Part shown: in pieces, positions 1 to 7,571 of the stretch | How positions within the stretch are numbered: position 1 is the first letter of the stretch | Layout: each line of letters opens with the position of its first letter | Assembly: GCA_013306675.1 (NCBI GenBank) | Contig: JABLUY010000291.1 | Coordinates: 2,414 to 41,819, forward strand | Reading direction: 5' to 3' | Source of the DNA: Thraustochytrium sp. TN22 | Lineage: Eukaryota; Sar; Bigyra; Thraustochytrida; Thraustochytriidae | Length of the DNA: 39,406 bases | The notes under the pieces: model-generated | The model's input: only the letters and a program-made list of their open reading frames with translations | Told to the model about the DNA's origin: nothing | Databases searched by the model: none | Position numbers and translations under genes: made by a program

Positions 1-895
1 TCTACGTCTCACAAGCTCATTTCGCCTGTTGTGCCTTGACCCTGGCAATTCTCCTCTTTTGTCCCCTCGCTCGATGCGCTTTGACAGCCTCGCAACATTG
101 ATTGGCCTCGCGGTGCCTCTAGGCCTAGCTAGCTGGCTAGCTGTGTTGCCATACTCCTCTAGCCAGCGATGGTGCTCATCTTGCGGACAATGCATCGCGC
201 TGTGGCGGTCGCCATCGGCCTCTCTTGGTATTCAGGCCTCGGCCTCACATATTGTCGGGGCGTTGCCGCGTCGGCATCTCTACGTCTCACAAGCTCATTT
301 CGCCTGTTGTGCCTTGACCCTGGCAATTCTCCTCTTTTGTCCCCTCGCTCGATGCGCGTTGACAGCATCGCAACATTGTTTGGCCTCGCGGTGCCTCTAG
401 CTAGCTAGCAAAAGGGTGTCGCCACGCTCCTCTACCAGCTAGCGATGGTGCTCATCCTGCGAACAATGCATCGCTCTGTGGCGCTCGCCATCGGCCTCTC
501 TTGGTATTCAGGCCTCGGCCTCAGTCGGGGAGTTGCCGCGTCGGCATCTCTACGTCTCACAAGCTCATTTCGCCTGTTGTGCCTTGACCCTGGCAATTCT
601 CCTCTTTCGTCCCCTCGCTCGATGCGCGTTGACAGCATCGCAACATTGTTTGGCCTCGCGGTGCCTCTAGCTAGCTAGCAAAAGGGTGTCGCCACGCTCC
701 TCTACCAGCTAGCGATGGTGCTCATCCTGCGAACAATGCATCGCTCTGTGGCGCTCGCCATCGGCCTCTCTTGGTATTCAGGCCTCGGCCTCAGTCGGGG
801 CGTTGCCGCGTCGGCATCTCTACGTCTCACAAGCTCATTTCGCCTGTTGTGCCCTGACCATGGCAATTCTCCTCTTTCGTGCCCTCGCTCCGCGC
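1..895. repeat. ~270-bp tandem repeat array, cut by the window's left edge
   Basis: The same block starts at 1, 279, 549 and 819, so the spacings are 278, 270 and 270 bp. Copies two and three are nearly identical. The first differs by small changes and extra CTAG motifs, and the last breaks off near 895. The period is a multiple of three, so short frames recur on both strands, but each is closed by a stop in every unit and none resembles a known protein. I read it as non-coding satellite-like DNA running out of the window to the left and ending about 140 bp before the PRIM2 start. Confidence 0.9.
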
Positions 896-1033
896 GTCTT
901 TCTTTGTCTCTCACATTCGACAACTTGAACCTAACGACCACCGTTAGGCTGAGCCTGAGCAGCAGAGCAACCGTGGCGGCAGCCCGAGGCAGACAAGACC
1001 GGCAGACGATCAAAACGTGGCGCGAAACGGAGG

Positions 1034-2599
1034 ATGGACTTCGGGCGCGCGGCGCCGGCGGTGGGCGGGTGGAAGCGCACGAAGCGCGCGGGCGCAGAGG
1101 CGGGCGATGCGGGCGGCGCGAGCGCGGGTAGCGGGCTGACGCTGTACCGCGACCCGCCGCAGCATGCGGTGTCGCTGGACGACTTTGAGGGCCTGGCGGT
1201 GGAGCGGCTGCGCGCGCTGAGCAAGGTAGAGGACGCACAGGCGCGCGGCGGCGTCAAGGACGCGAGCGAGGCGGTGCGCGAGGCGATCCGCGGCACGCAC
1301 CTGGAGGCGCGCACGCAGGAAGAGGCAGACCAGGACAACACATCGCACTGGGTGCTGCGGCTGGCCTTTAGCGCGACCGAGGAGCTGCGGCGGCGCTTCC
1401 TGAACTTTGAGCTGGCGCTCTTTAAGCACCGCTTCGCGCAGCGCCGCAGCCTCAAGGAGGTGCAGGACTTCATGGACGCCAATGGCCTGGGGTTTGCCGG
1501 CCTGCCGGCCGCGGAGCGCGAGCAGCACCGCGACGCGCTGGAGCGCGTCTACATGGCCTCGCAGGGCTGGCGCGGGGCACAGCTCAAGCCTTTCGACCGC
1601 GTCCAGTACTTCAAGGTGCCCTTTACCGAGGTGCTCGACCTGGTCGGCCGCCGCGCCGTGTTTTTGCATCGTGGCTCCGCTCTGGTGCCGGAAACCGACC
1701 TCGTCTCCATCCTCGCCTCGCGCTTCCGCGCCGCCATGTCGCACAAGCTCGCCGTCGCTTACAAGTCGCTCCCCTATGTCTGCCAGGAGGACCGCATCCG
1801 CCCGGTGCTCAAGAAGCTTGAAAACGCCTACCTCGGCCCAAGCTTCGGCGTCGGCGCCGCCCAGCACGAGGGCCAGGCCGCCGTCACCCTTGACACCATT
1901 GACCAGGTCGCGCCGCGGTCCTTCCCGCTCTGCATGCGCGCCTGCCACGCGCACATGAAACGCGAGCACCACCTCAAGTACTTTGGCCGCTATCAGTTCC
2001 AGCTCTTCCTCAAGGGCGTCGGCCTCACCATGCAGGACTGCCTCAAATTCTTCGCGCGCGAGTTCACCAAGAAGCCCATGTCTCACGAGGAGTTCAACAA
2101 GCGCTACTCCTACAACATCCGCCACGCCTACGGCCAGGAGGGCAAGCGCGCCGACTACACCCCCAAGAACTGCATCCAGATCATCCAGGGCCAACAGCCC
2201 TCCGGTCCTGGCGAGGTCCACGGCTGCCCCTTCAAGTCCGCCTCAGAGCCCGCCCTGCGCGCCCAGCTTGTGCGCCAGCTCGGCACCCAGGCCTCGCACC
2301 AGATCGATCAGATCATGGACAGGGTCCGCGACAAGCAGCCTCAGCTTGCCTGCCGCCTTCACTTTGAGCTCGCGCACCCTGGCGCTGTCGCCAGCGAGGC
2401 CGGCAACCACCCCAATGCTTGGGCCCAAGAGAGCATGCACTGGTTCGCAGAGCACGCCGACACCGCCGCCGCAACCACCACCAACAGCAACATCAACAAC
2501 ACTAGCAGCAACCTTGCAACCGCGCCCGCCGCCAGCTCACAACCGCCAGCCGTCACAGCCGCTGCCACTGCCGCTGCCACCGCCACCAGCGAGGCTTGA
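1034..2599 (+). CDS. PRIM2: DNA primase large subunit (PRIM2/Pri2)
   Basis: Non-catalytic subunit of the primase heterodimer, which with DNA polymerase alpha makes RNA-DNA primers in the nucleus. The 521-residue frame matches the family from the N-terminal 'YRDPPQHAVSLDDFE' segment to the end of the iron-sulfur domain. The four cysteines expected to ligand the 4Fe-4S cluster are visible at C300 (FPLCMRACH), C380 (NCIQIIQ), C398 (GCPFKS) and C440 (ACRLHFEL), together with the family's YSYNIRHAYGQEGKRADYTP block. Human PRIM2 is about 509 residues, so the length fits. The last ~60 residues are Thr/Asn/Ala-rich low complexity without family counterpart. No intron is needed. The start sits just after a GC-rich 5' region that follows the tandem repeat, and a possible poly(A) signal lies at 2741. 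Confidence 0.96.
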   Translation: MDFGRAAPAVGGWKRTKRAGAEAGDAGGASAGSGLTLYRDPPQHAVSLDDFEGLAVERLRALSKVEDAQARGGVKDASEAVREAIRGTHLEARTQEEADQDNTSHWVLRLAFSATEELRRRFLNFELALFKHRFAQRRSLKEVQDFMDANGLGFAGLPAAEREQHRDALERVYMASQGWRGAQLKPFDRVQYFKVPFTEVLDLVGRRAVFLHRGSALVPETDLVSILASRFRAAMSHKLAVAYKSLPYVCQEDRIRPVLKKLENAYLGPSFGVGAAQHEGQAAVTLDTIDQVAPRSFPLCMRACHAHMKREHHLKYFGRYQFQLFLKGVGLTMQDCLKFFAREFTKKPMSHEEFNKRYSYNIRHAYGQEGKRADYTPKNCIQIIQGQQPSGPGEVHGCPFKSASEPALRAQLVRQLGTQASHQIDQIMDRVRDKQPQLACRLHFELAHPGAVASEAGNHPNAWAQESMHWFAEHADTAAATTTNSNINNTSSNLATAPAASSQPPAVTAAATAAATATSEA

Positions 2600-2919
2600 C
2601 CTCGCAAACGCAGCAGGACAAGAGTAGACAAACACAACAACAAGCACATGTGAAATCGAGATGTCTTCGTCTTGTTCTCCTCGTTTTTTTTTTTTAAATG
2701 TTACGCGGAGCGCTCCTGGTCCGCCGATGCCGTGAGTGTAAATAAATGGGAGATTTCCATGGTCGAACTTCAAGGCAAGGACGACAGCAACCTTCTCCAT
2801 GATGAGAACGACCGCAAGCTTCACTGCAAGCTTCACCAACCAGACGCCAACGCGGTTTTATATGCTTCACCGTGACAAGCTTGCTCAACAACCAGCAATG
2901 GCTCAAAAGCCCATTGCGT
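2600..2919. other. PRIM2 3' flank and tRNA 5' flank
   Basis: Holds the PRIM2 3' UTR and, at its right end, the 5' flank of the first tRNA-Gly. From about 2886 that flank matches the one before the gene at 4246. The flank contains a hairpin at 2895-2917 (GCAATGG/CCATTGC with a bulge and a CAAA loop), ending two bases before the tRNA. I see no protein gene. Confidence 0.6.
2741..2746 (+). promoter_or_regulatory. Candidate poly(A) signal of PRIM2
   Basis: AATAAA about 140 bp past the PRIM2 stop, in otherwise GC-rich DNA. Placement is plausible but unproven. Confidence 0.35.
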
Positions 2920-2990
2920 GCGCGAATGGTTGAAGGGTACAATAGCTGTTTGCCATGCGGCTGGTCCGGGTTCGAGTCCCGGTTCGCGCT
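2920..2990 (+). tRNA. tRNA-Gly(GCC): tRNA-Gly (anticodon GCC), copy 1
   Basis: Folds as a complete cloverleaf. The acceptor stem is GCGCGAA/TTCGCGC (7 bp, perfect), the D stem GTTG/CAAT with loop AAGGGTA, the anticodon stem GCTGT/GCGGC with loop TTGCCAT, a 4-nt variable loop, and the T stem CCGGG/CCCGG with loop TTCGAGT. Loop positions 34-36 read GCC, so it decodes GGC and GGU glycine codons. Internal A- and B-box promoter sequences are present. The encoded discriminator base is T, CCA is not encoded, and six T residues follow at 2993. The same 71 bp occur unchanged three more times nearby. Confidence 0.96.
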
Positions 2991-2992
2991 TC

Positions 2993-2998
2993 TTTTTT
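2993..2998 (+). terminator. Pol III T-run terminator, tRNA-Gly copy 1
   Basis: Six T residues three bases past the tRNA end, the usual RNA polymerase III stop. Confidence 0.8.
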
Positions 2999-3150
2999 GC
3001 CGACCAAACTGGCGATAGGCCTCTTTTTAGGCTGCTTGAGCTGCTCTGAGCTCTGCTCTGAGCTCAGTTCTTGAGCATCGCGCGTATCGATCATCGCGCA
3101 ACCCCGGCCCTCAGGCAAGCAACCTGGGAGCTCTGGGCGAAAAAATGATT

Positions 3151-3234
3151 GCTCGGCAAGACTTGCTCGGCAAGACTTGCTCGGCAAGACTTGCTCGGCA
3201 AGACTTGCTCGGCAAGACTTGCTCGGCAAGACTC
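3151..3234. repeat. 14-bp palindromic tandem array (6 copies)
   Basis: Six head-to-tail copies of GCTCGGCAAGACTT, the last ending in C. Across each unit boundary CTTGC-TCG-GCAAG can form a 5-bp stem, so the array is a row of potential small hairpins. It lies between tRNA copies 1 and 2. No coding potential. Confidence 0.88.
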
Positions 3235-3495
3235 TCAGAAAGCCCTTGACGCCGTCATGTCGTTGCAAGCATCGATCCGCTCTTTTGCTCTGTGATCATC
3301 ACAGCCGATACACGAGGCTGGGCACGGACTCCCCTTCCACTTAACCTCCCTGCGACGCTGTAGGCTTAGCCACAGAGGCCTTCTTTCGCTGGCTTGCACG
3401 GGTAGGTCATGAAGCTCCACTCCAATCCTCGAGACCATCCCGTGCAAAGCGGTGCGAAAAGGGTCAATACCTAACGCTGCTTTCCGACAACTTGG

Positions 3496-3566
3496 GCGCG
3501 AATGGTTGAAGGGTACAATAGCTGTTTGCCATGCGGCTGGTCCGGGTTCGAGTCCCGGTTCGCGCT
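3496..3566 (+). tRNA. tRNA-Gly(GCC): tRNA-Gly (GCC), copy 2
   Basis: Identical in all 71 positions to the gene at 2920, with the same cloverleaf, GCC anticodon and T discriminator. Its 5' flank differs: the hairpin-bearing leader of the other three copies is missing here. A five-T run follows at 3568. Probably functional, because body and internal promoter are intact. Confidence 0.95.
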
Positions 3567-3567
3567 C

Positions 3568-3572
3568 TTTTT
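3568..3572 (+). terminator. Pol III T-run terminator, tRNA-Gly copy 2
   Basis: Five T residues two bases past the tRNA. Confidence 0.75.
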
Positions 3573-3781
3573 GCTACCGCGAGGGCGCTTCTTTTGCTAT
3601 TACAGGGAGTGTATGTCGACTAGCCTTTTCGTTTTTTGGGGCTGCAGTCGGAGAGGAGATGACTCATCACAAAACCAAGATTGCAAAGCCGAATGCAAAA
3701 CCAATGGACCTCCATCTTCATTCATACCATGCACACCAACTTGTAAATGGCCAAAAAGGGGCTATCTCTGTGTGACGATTT

Positions 3782-3790
3782 AAAAAAAAA
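3782..3790 (-). terminator. Pol III T-run terminator, tRNA-Gly copy 3
   Basis: Nine A residues on the plus strand, read as nine T just past the minus-strand tRNA. Confidence 0.8.
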
Positions 3791-3792
3791 GA

Positions 3793-3863
3793 AGCGCGAA
3801 CCGGGACTCGAACCCGGACCAGCCGCATGGCAAACAGCTATTGTACCCTTCAACCATTCGCGC
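3793..3863 (-). tRNA. tRNA-Gly(GCC): tRNA-Gly (GCC), copy 3, inverted
   Basis: Reverse-complement copy, identical in all 71 positions to the gene at 2920. Its leader (CAACAACCAGCAATGGC...TTGCGT) matches the leaders of copies 1 and 4 with a few changes, so an extended block rather than the tRNA alone was copied and inverted. The hairpin in this leader is weaker than in the other two. Confidence 0.95.
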
Positions 3864-4245
3864 ACGCAATTGCTTTAAGGCCATTGCTGGTTGTTGAGAT
3901 GTCCGTTGGTCCAGACACTTATTTAACGTAGTGTTGGTAGAGAAGGAACTCCGAGGCACTCATTGTTAGAGCTAAGATTGGGACATCCCCTGGTGCATGA
4001 GCACTGTCTCAGCATGTTGGCATTCACTTTTGCAGATGACGCCAGATTTGGTAGAGCTCCTTTACCAGGAATGTGTGTGGTAACGTTAAGGATGATGGTG
4101 TAGGTTCCACTGGCAGTCAACTCGTTTCTGCAAGGAGCGAGCACCGTGTCACAAGAGCAAGCCATCAGTACACGTGCAAAAGTATATCAATAGCAATAGG
4201 GTAGGTCGATTCAACAACCAGCAATGGCTCAAAAGCCCATTGCGT
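3864..4245. other. Spacer between tRNA copies 3 and 4
   Basis: Contains the leader of inverted copy 3 at the left and the leader of copy 4 at the right (from about 4212). The middle is lower in GC than the genes. No coding frame resembles a protein I know. Confidence 0.55.
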
Positions 4246-4316
4246 GCGCGAATGGTTGAAGGGTACAATAGCTGTTTGCCATGCGGCTGGTCCGGGTTCG
4301 AGTCCCGGTTCGCGCT
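4246..4316 (+). tRNA. tRNA-Gly(GCC): tRNA-Gly (GCC), copy 4
   Basis: Fourth identical copy of the 71-bp gene. About 35 bp before and 35 bp after it match copy 1 closely, which points to a segmental duplication of roughly 140 bp. T discriminator, no encoded CCA, and a ten-T run at 4320. Confidence 0.96.
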
Positions 4317-4319
4317 TCC

Positions 4320-4329
4320 TTTTTTTTTT
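4320..4329 (+). terminator. Pol III T-run terminator, tRNA-Gly copy 4
   Basis: Ten T residues just past the tRNA. Confidence 0.8.
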
Positions 4330-4604
4330 GCCGACCAACCTAAGGATAGGCCTGTTTTCTTTGGTTGGACTTGTTTCTCTTTTTTTTTTTTCAAGTTCAA
4401 GTTCTGTGGTAACTTGCAGAAGTAGCGCTCGCGCGGAGCTCGTAGCGCCTACGATAAATCGTGATTCCTTCTATTGCGTGTAGCTTCGCGTCATGCGCAG
4501 CGCGTGTACCATTTAAAAACGGACGGAGTAGACGTCCCTCGCAACAACATCCAAGTTGCAAGCTCTCCTTCGCGTCGCAAGAGGTCGTCAGGCTAGCTAG
4601 CTTC

Positions 4605-4676
4605 ATCGGACTGGCCAGTGCAATCGAACTGGCCAGTACAATCGAACTGGCTAGTACAATCGAACTGGCCGATACA
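4605..4676. repeat. 18-bp tandem repeat (4 copies)
   Basis: Four consecutive units of the type ATCGAACTGGCCAGTACA with one to four changes each. The unit is a multiple of three, so frames through it look like short repeat proteins, but neither end is anchored to anything recognisable. Confidence 0.85.
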
Positions 4677-4909
4677 CAATGTGTACGAGATGGATTGAGA
4701 GTTTCATCGCGCGGGAATGTTTCATCGAGTAGGCCTAGAGCTACTACTTGCATGTTGGAGGAGCCCACGGACAGCACAGCACAGTACATCTCTTGAATGT
4801 GAGGGTCAGCGTAGCTCTTCAATGTCTCTAAGGCTTTCGTTGAAAGCGGGGACACTCGCCGTTGGGTGCCGGCAGGCTACGCGGACTCTGGCACTGAAGT
4901 TGCTGGGAT

Positions 4910-5057
4910 GTGACACTAGCGTCGCGATGGCAGGTGACACTAGCGTTGCGATGGCAGGTGACACTAGCGTTGCGATGGCAGGTGACACTAGCGTTGCGAT
5001 GGTAGGTGACACTAGCTAGCGTTGCAATGGTATGTGACGCGAGAGTTGCGATGGAAG
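4910..5057. repeat. 24-bp tandem repeat (6 copies)
   Basis: Units GTGACACTAGCGTTGCGATGGCAG start at 4910, 4934, 4958, 4982, 5006 and 5034. The fifth is 28 bp because CTAG is duplicated inside it. The last copy is the most diverged. Confidence 0.88.
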
Positions 5058-5339
5058 ATTTGACGATGCTGTAGTCGACGCTGCGGGCTCAAACCAGCGA
5101 GTGCATCTTGTGAGGTCGACAGCTTCGTTCGTCAAAGCGTCTCTGTTTTGGCCTTGACATCGCTCTTCCTCAATGGCGTTGACGTTCTTCGTCGACGATC
5201 TTTGTCACGACAGCGTAATCACGAAAGCCTGAGCGTGTGTGTTCGTTCACCGGTCGACTCACTGTCAACCGATGTGATGGCAATCGATCGACAACAGAGC
5301 TCGCTTCGCGGTCCTTGGGCCGGGCACCAGCCATGGTGA

Positions 5340-6989
5340 TCATTGCGTGGCGAGGAAGCGGGCGTCGGTGGGCGCGGCCTGGCTGAGAGGCAAACTTGAG
5401 GAGCGCACGTCAATGCGGATGCCAGGACGGTCCGCCGCTGCAGCCTGCATGAGCTGCACGGCCTCTGGGCCGAGGAAGTTGTCGGAGAGGCCGAGATAAG
5501 AGAGAGAGATGCAGCCGAGGAGATCATGAAAGGCGGTGGCGGCGTCGGCGTCGAGGCGGTTGAAGGCGAGGTTGAGACGGGTAAGGGAGGAGGTCATGGG
5601 AATCGCGGGCGCGAGCGCAAGCGCACCCGCAGTTCCGAGGCGGTTGCAGCGCAGCTCGAGGTCGCGGAGATACGGCAAATGGGGCAATGCGGCGGCCAAG
5701 GCGCGGGCGGCCTCCGGGCCAATGCGGTTCTCGGCCAGGTCGAGCGTGCGAAGCGGGACAGGGGTAAGTGGATCTGTCAGATTTTCGAGGCGGCAGAGCT
5801 CCTGGACGCCGCGGCTGCCGAGCGAATTACTGGATAGACGCAGGGTATGAAGGTGCGGGAGCAGCGTGGCGAGGGGGCGCGCCGCATCTGCGTCGAGCAG
5901 GCCGCAGCTGGAGAGATCCAGGTGCTGTACGCCGGCGGCCAGCGCAGCGGCGACGAAGTGCGCGAGGTCATGCTCGTGCGTATAGGTGGCGCCCTGCACG
6001 TTGAGGGCGTGGAGCGGCTCGAAGTCTGGGCCGGGCGGACGCTCAGGGACGATGGAGCCGTCGAGCGTGCCGACGCGGTTAAAGGCGAGCGAGAGGTCGC
6101 GCAACGGTGAAACCGAAGCGGCGAGCGCGACAGCGCGCGCACCAAGCGCGCCGAGGTGGTTGTGGCCGAGGTCTAGGACCTGGAGCGAAGCGAGGGACTC
6201 CAGACCCTCGAGGGCGTCACCGGGCAGGGCGTTGCGCTGCAGCCAGAGCTTGCGCAGCGTCCAGTGGCGCGAGGCGGCAACGAAGGCGAGTGCGCCGGCG
6301 CGACCGAGCGAGTTGCCGCTGAGGTCGAGGTCCTGCAAGCCGGGCGCGGCGAAGAGGGCTGCGGCGCCCTCCGGGCCTATTTGTGCGCGCGCCAGGTGCA
6401 GCGAGCGGAGCGCGCCGCGGCGCACAAGGTCGGCGAGGGCGAGAGCACCTTGGTCGCGTACGTGGTTGCCGGTGAGCTTAAGGACGCGCAGGCGCGGGGC
6501 GCCGCGCATGGCGATGAGCGAGCGCACGTTGGCGAGCGCGTTTTCGCTGACGTCAAGCTCGCGCAGCGAGGGCGACAGGTGGTCGACGGCGAAGCCGCGC
6601 ACGTGCGCATAGCGCAGCGCGAGGCGGCGCAGACGCACGGCGTCGCATAGCAGCGCCTTCTCGCGCGCCTCGTTCAGGCGCAGGTTTTCGATCTCCACGT
6701 CGCGCAGCGAGCTGGTGGCCTCGGTGACAGCGGCGCAGAGCGCGTCAAGGCGGCCTGCGCCCTGCCGACCTTCGAGCGCGACCTTGACTAGCACGCCCAG
6801 CACGCCGGTGTCGGCCGCCACGCAGACGTCAGCCTCGCGTCGCAGGCGCGCCACGCCCACGCCGAGCAGGGCGTGCAGCGCCACGGCCTCATCGACGCCG
6901 TCCACCTCGACGCAGCCTACGAACGAGACGATCTGCTCCTGCACCCCAGTGGGCAGGCCGCCCAGTACGCCTTCCTCGCGCGGCGCCAT
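5340..6989 (-). CDS. Leucine-rich repeat protein (ribonuclease-inhibitor type), possible degenerate F-box
   Basis: A 549-residue protein made mostly of about a dozen ribonuclease-inhibitor-type leucine-rich repeats (from about residue 95 to 545), with recurring LxxLxLxxNxLGxxGAxALA signatures such as LQDLDLSGNSLGRAGALAF and LRTLDLAENRIGPEAA. Such repeats form a curved scaffold for binding other proteins. Residues ~10-55 (GLPTGVQEQIVSFVG...) weakly recall an F-box, which would make it a ubiquitin-ligase substrate adaptor, but that is tentative. I chose the Met at 6989 because the frame upstream to 7130 is Pro/Arg-rich and unlike the rest. No signal peptide or membrane segment is visible, so a soluble cytosolic or nuclear protein is likely. 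The partner cannot be told from sequence. Confidence 0.85.
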   Translation of the reverse strand: MAPREEGVLGGLPTGVQEQIVSFVGCVEVDGVDEAVALHALLGVGVARLRREADVCVAADTGVLGVLVKVALEGRQGAGRLDALCAAVTEATSSLRDVEIENLRLNEAREKALLCDAVRLRRLALRYAHVRGFAVDHLSPSLRELDVSENALANVRSLIAMRGAPRLRVLKLTGNHVRDQGALALADLVRRGALRSLHLARAQIGPEGAAALFAAPGLQDLDLSGNSLGRAGALAFVAASRHWTLRKLWLQRNALPGDALEGLESLASLQVLDLGHNHLGALGARAVALAASVSPLRDLSLAFNRVGTLDGSIVPERPPGPDFEPLHALNVQGATYTHEHDLAHFVAAALAAGVQHLDLSSCGLLDADAARPLATLLPHLHTLRLSSNSLGSRGVQELCRLENLTDPLTPVPLRTLDLAENRIGPEAARALAAALPHLPYLRDLELRCNRLGTAGALALAPAIPMTSSLTRLNLAFNRLDADAATAFHDLLGCISLSYLGLSDNFLGPEAVQLMQAAAADRPGIRIDVRSSSLPLSQAAPTDARFLATQ

Positions 6990-7148
6990 GCTGCTCGTTT
7001 CCCGTCCGCGGCGCGTGCCCGTGCGCGTCGCGCTTTGAGGTTTGCGCAAGGGTCGTGGCCGGTCGGAGTTCTTTGCTGCTGGCCTCCGAGGTGGCCCGGT
7101 CCACTCCTGGAGGACCGTGACGCACGGCACGAAGACGCACGAAGACTA

Positions 7149-7343
7149 CGAGAGGGAGGAGGTGGAAGAGCTGACTGTGAGGAGGAAGAGCTGACTGTGA
7201 GGAGGACGAGCTGAGCTGAGGAGGACATGTCCGAGGACAACAACAAGCTCGAGGATGGCAACAAGCTTGTCCAACGACGACAACAAGTCCGTCCGAGGAC
7301 GACAACAAGTCCGTCCGAGGACGACAACAAGGCCGAGGATGAA
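7149..7343. repeat. Purine-rich degenerate minisatellites
   Basis: Two adjoining arrays lie just upstream of the LRR gene. A ~20-bp unit (GAAGAGCTGACTGTGAGGAG type) occurs about three times to ~7217. Then ~18-23-bp units of the AGGACGACAACAAGTCCGTCCG type run from about 7233 to 7343. Translations of either strand are simple repeats. Confidence 0.75.
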
Positions 7344-7458
7344 CATGACAAGAACAGAGACGGCAACAACGACGACGGCATGAAACGAAGCCAACCAAGA
7401 ACGTGAAGGATGATTGATAAATAGTGGTAACCTGGTGGTACGGCCACGGGTACGTCAG

Positions 7459-7533
7459 TGGCGGGCAGTCAGCAGTGAGGCGGGCAGTCAGCAATGAGGC
7501 GGGCAGTCAGTAGTGAGGCGGGCAGTCAGTCTG
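7459..7533. repeat. 19-bp tandem repeat (4 copies)
   Basis: Four units of the type TGAGGCGGGCAGTCAGCAG, the first starting TGGCGGG. They lie in the 3' flank of the epimerase/reductase gene. Confidence 0.85.
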
Positions 7534-7571
7534 CAACAACGGGATGGCACAAGAGCTGTCGAACGGCGCTT

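Larger units (their letters stand above)
2991..3495. other. Spacer between tRNA copies 1 and 2
   Basis: Begins with a flank (GCCGACCAA...GATAGGCCT) shared with the flank after the gene at 4246, then the 14-bp palindromic array, then unique sequence. Frames here are short and repeat-driven. No gene seen. Confidence 0.6.
4317..5339. other. Non-coding stretch right of the tRNA cluster
   Basis: About 1 kb holding two tandem arrays (18-bp and 24-bp units), a CTAG cluster near 4593, and unique sequence up to the 3' end of the LRR gene. Frames on both strands are explained by the repeats. No gene is supported. Confidence 0.6.
6990..7571. other. Spacer between LRR and epimerase/reductase genes
   Basis: Should contain the LRR promoter and 5' UTR and the epimerase/reductase 3' UTR (both minus strand). 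Most of it is the two minisatellite blocks listed. No further gene seen. Confidence 0.6.

Noticed and set aside
3151-3234. CRISPR-like direct repeats
   Set aside because: The 14-bp units are contiguous with no spacers, and the genome is eukaryotic.
2886-4360. tRNA-derived SINE family
   Set aside because: All copies have intact 71-nt tRNA bodies with T-run terminators and no SINE body, A-tail or target-site duplications. Duplicated true tRNA genes explain them better.
4397-4855. 152-codon minus-strand frame with ASSIVLASSIVLAS repeats
   Set aside because: Its protein repeats are simply the 18-bp array read in frame, with no other support.
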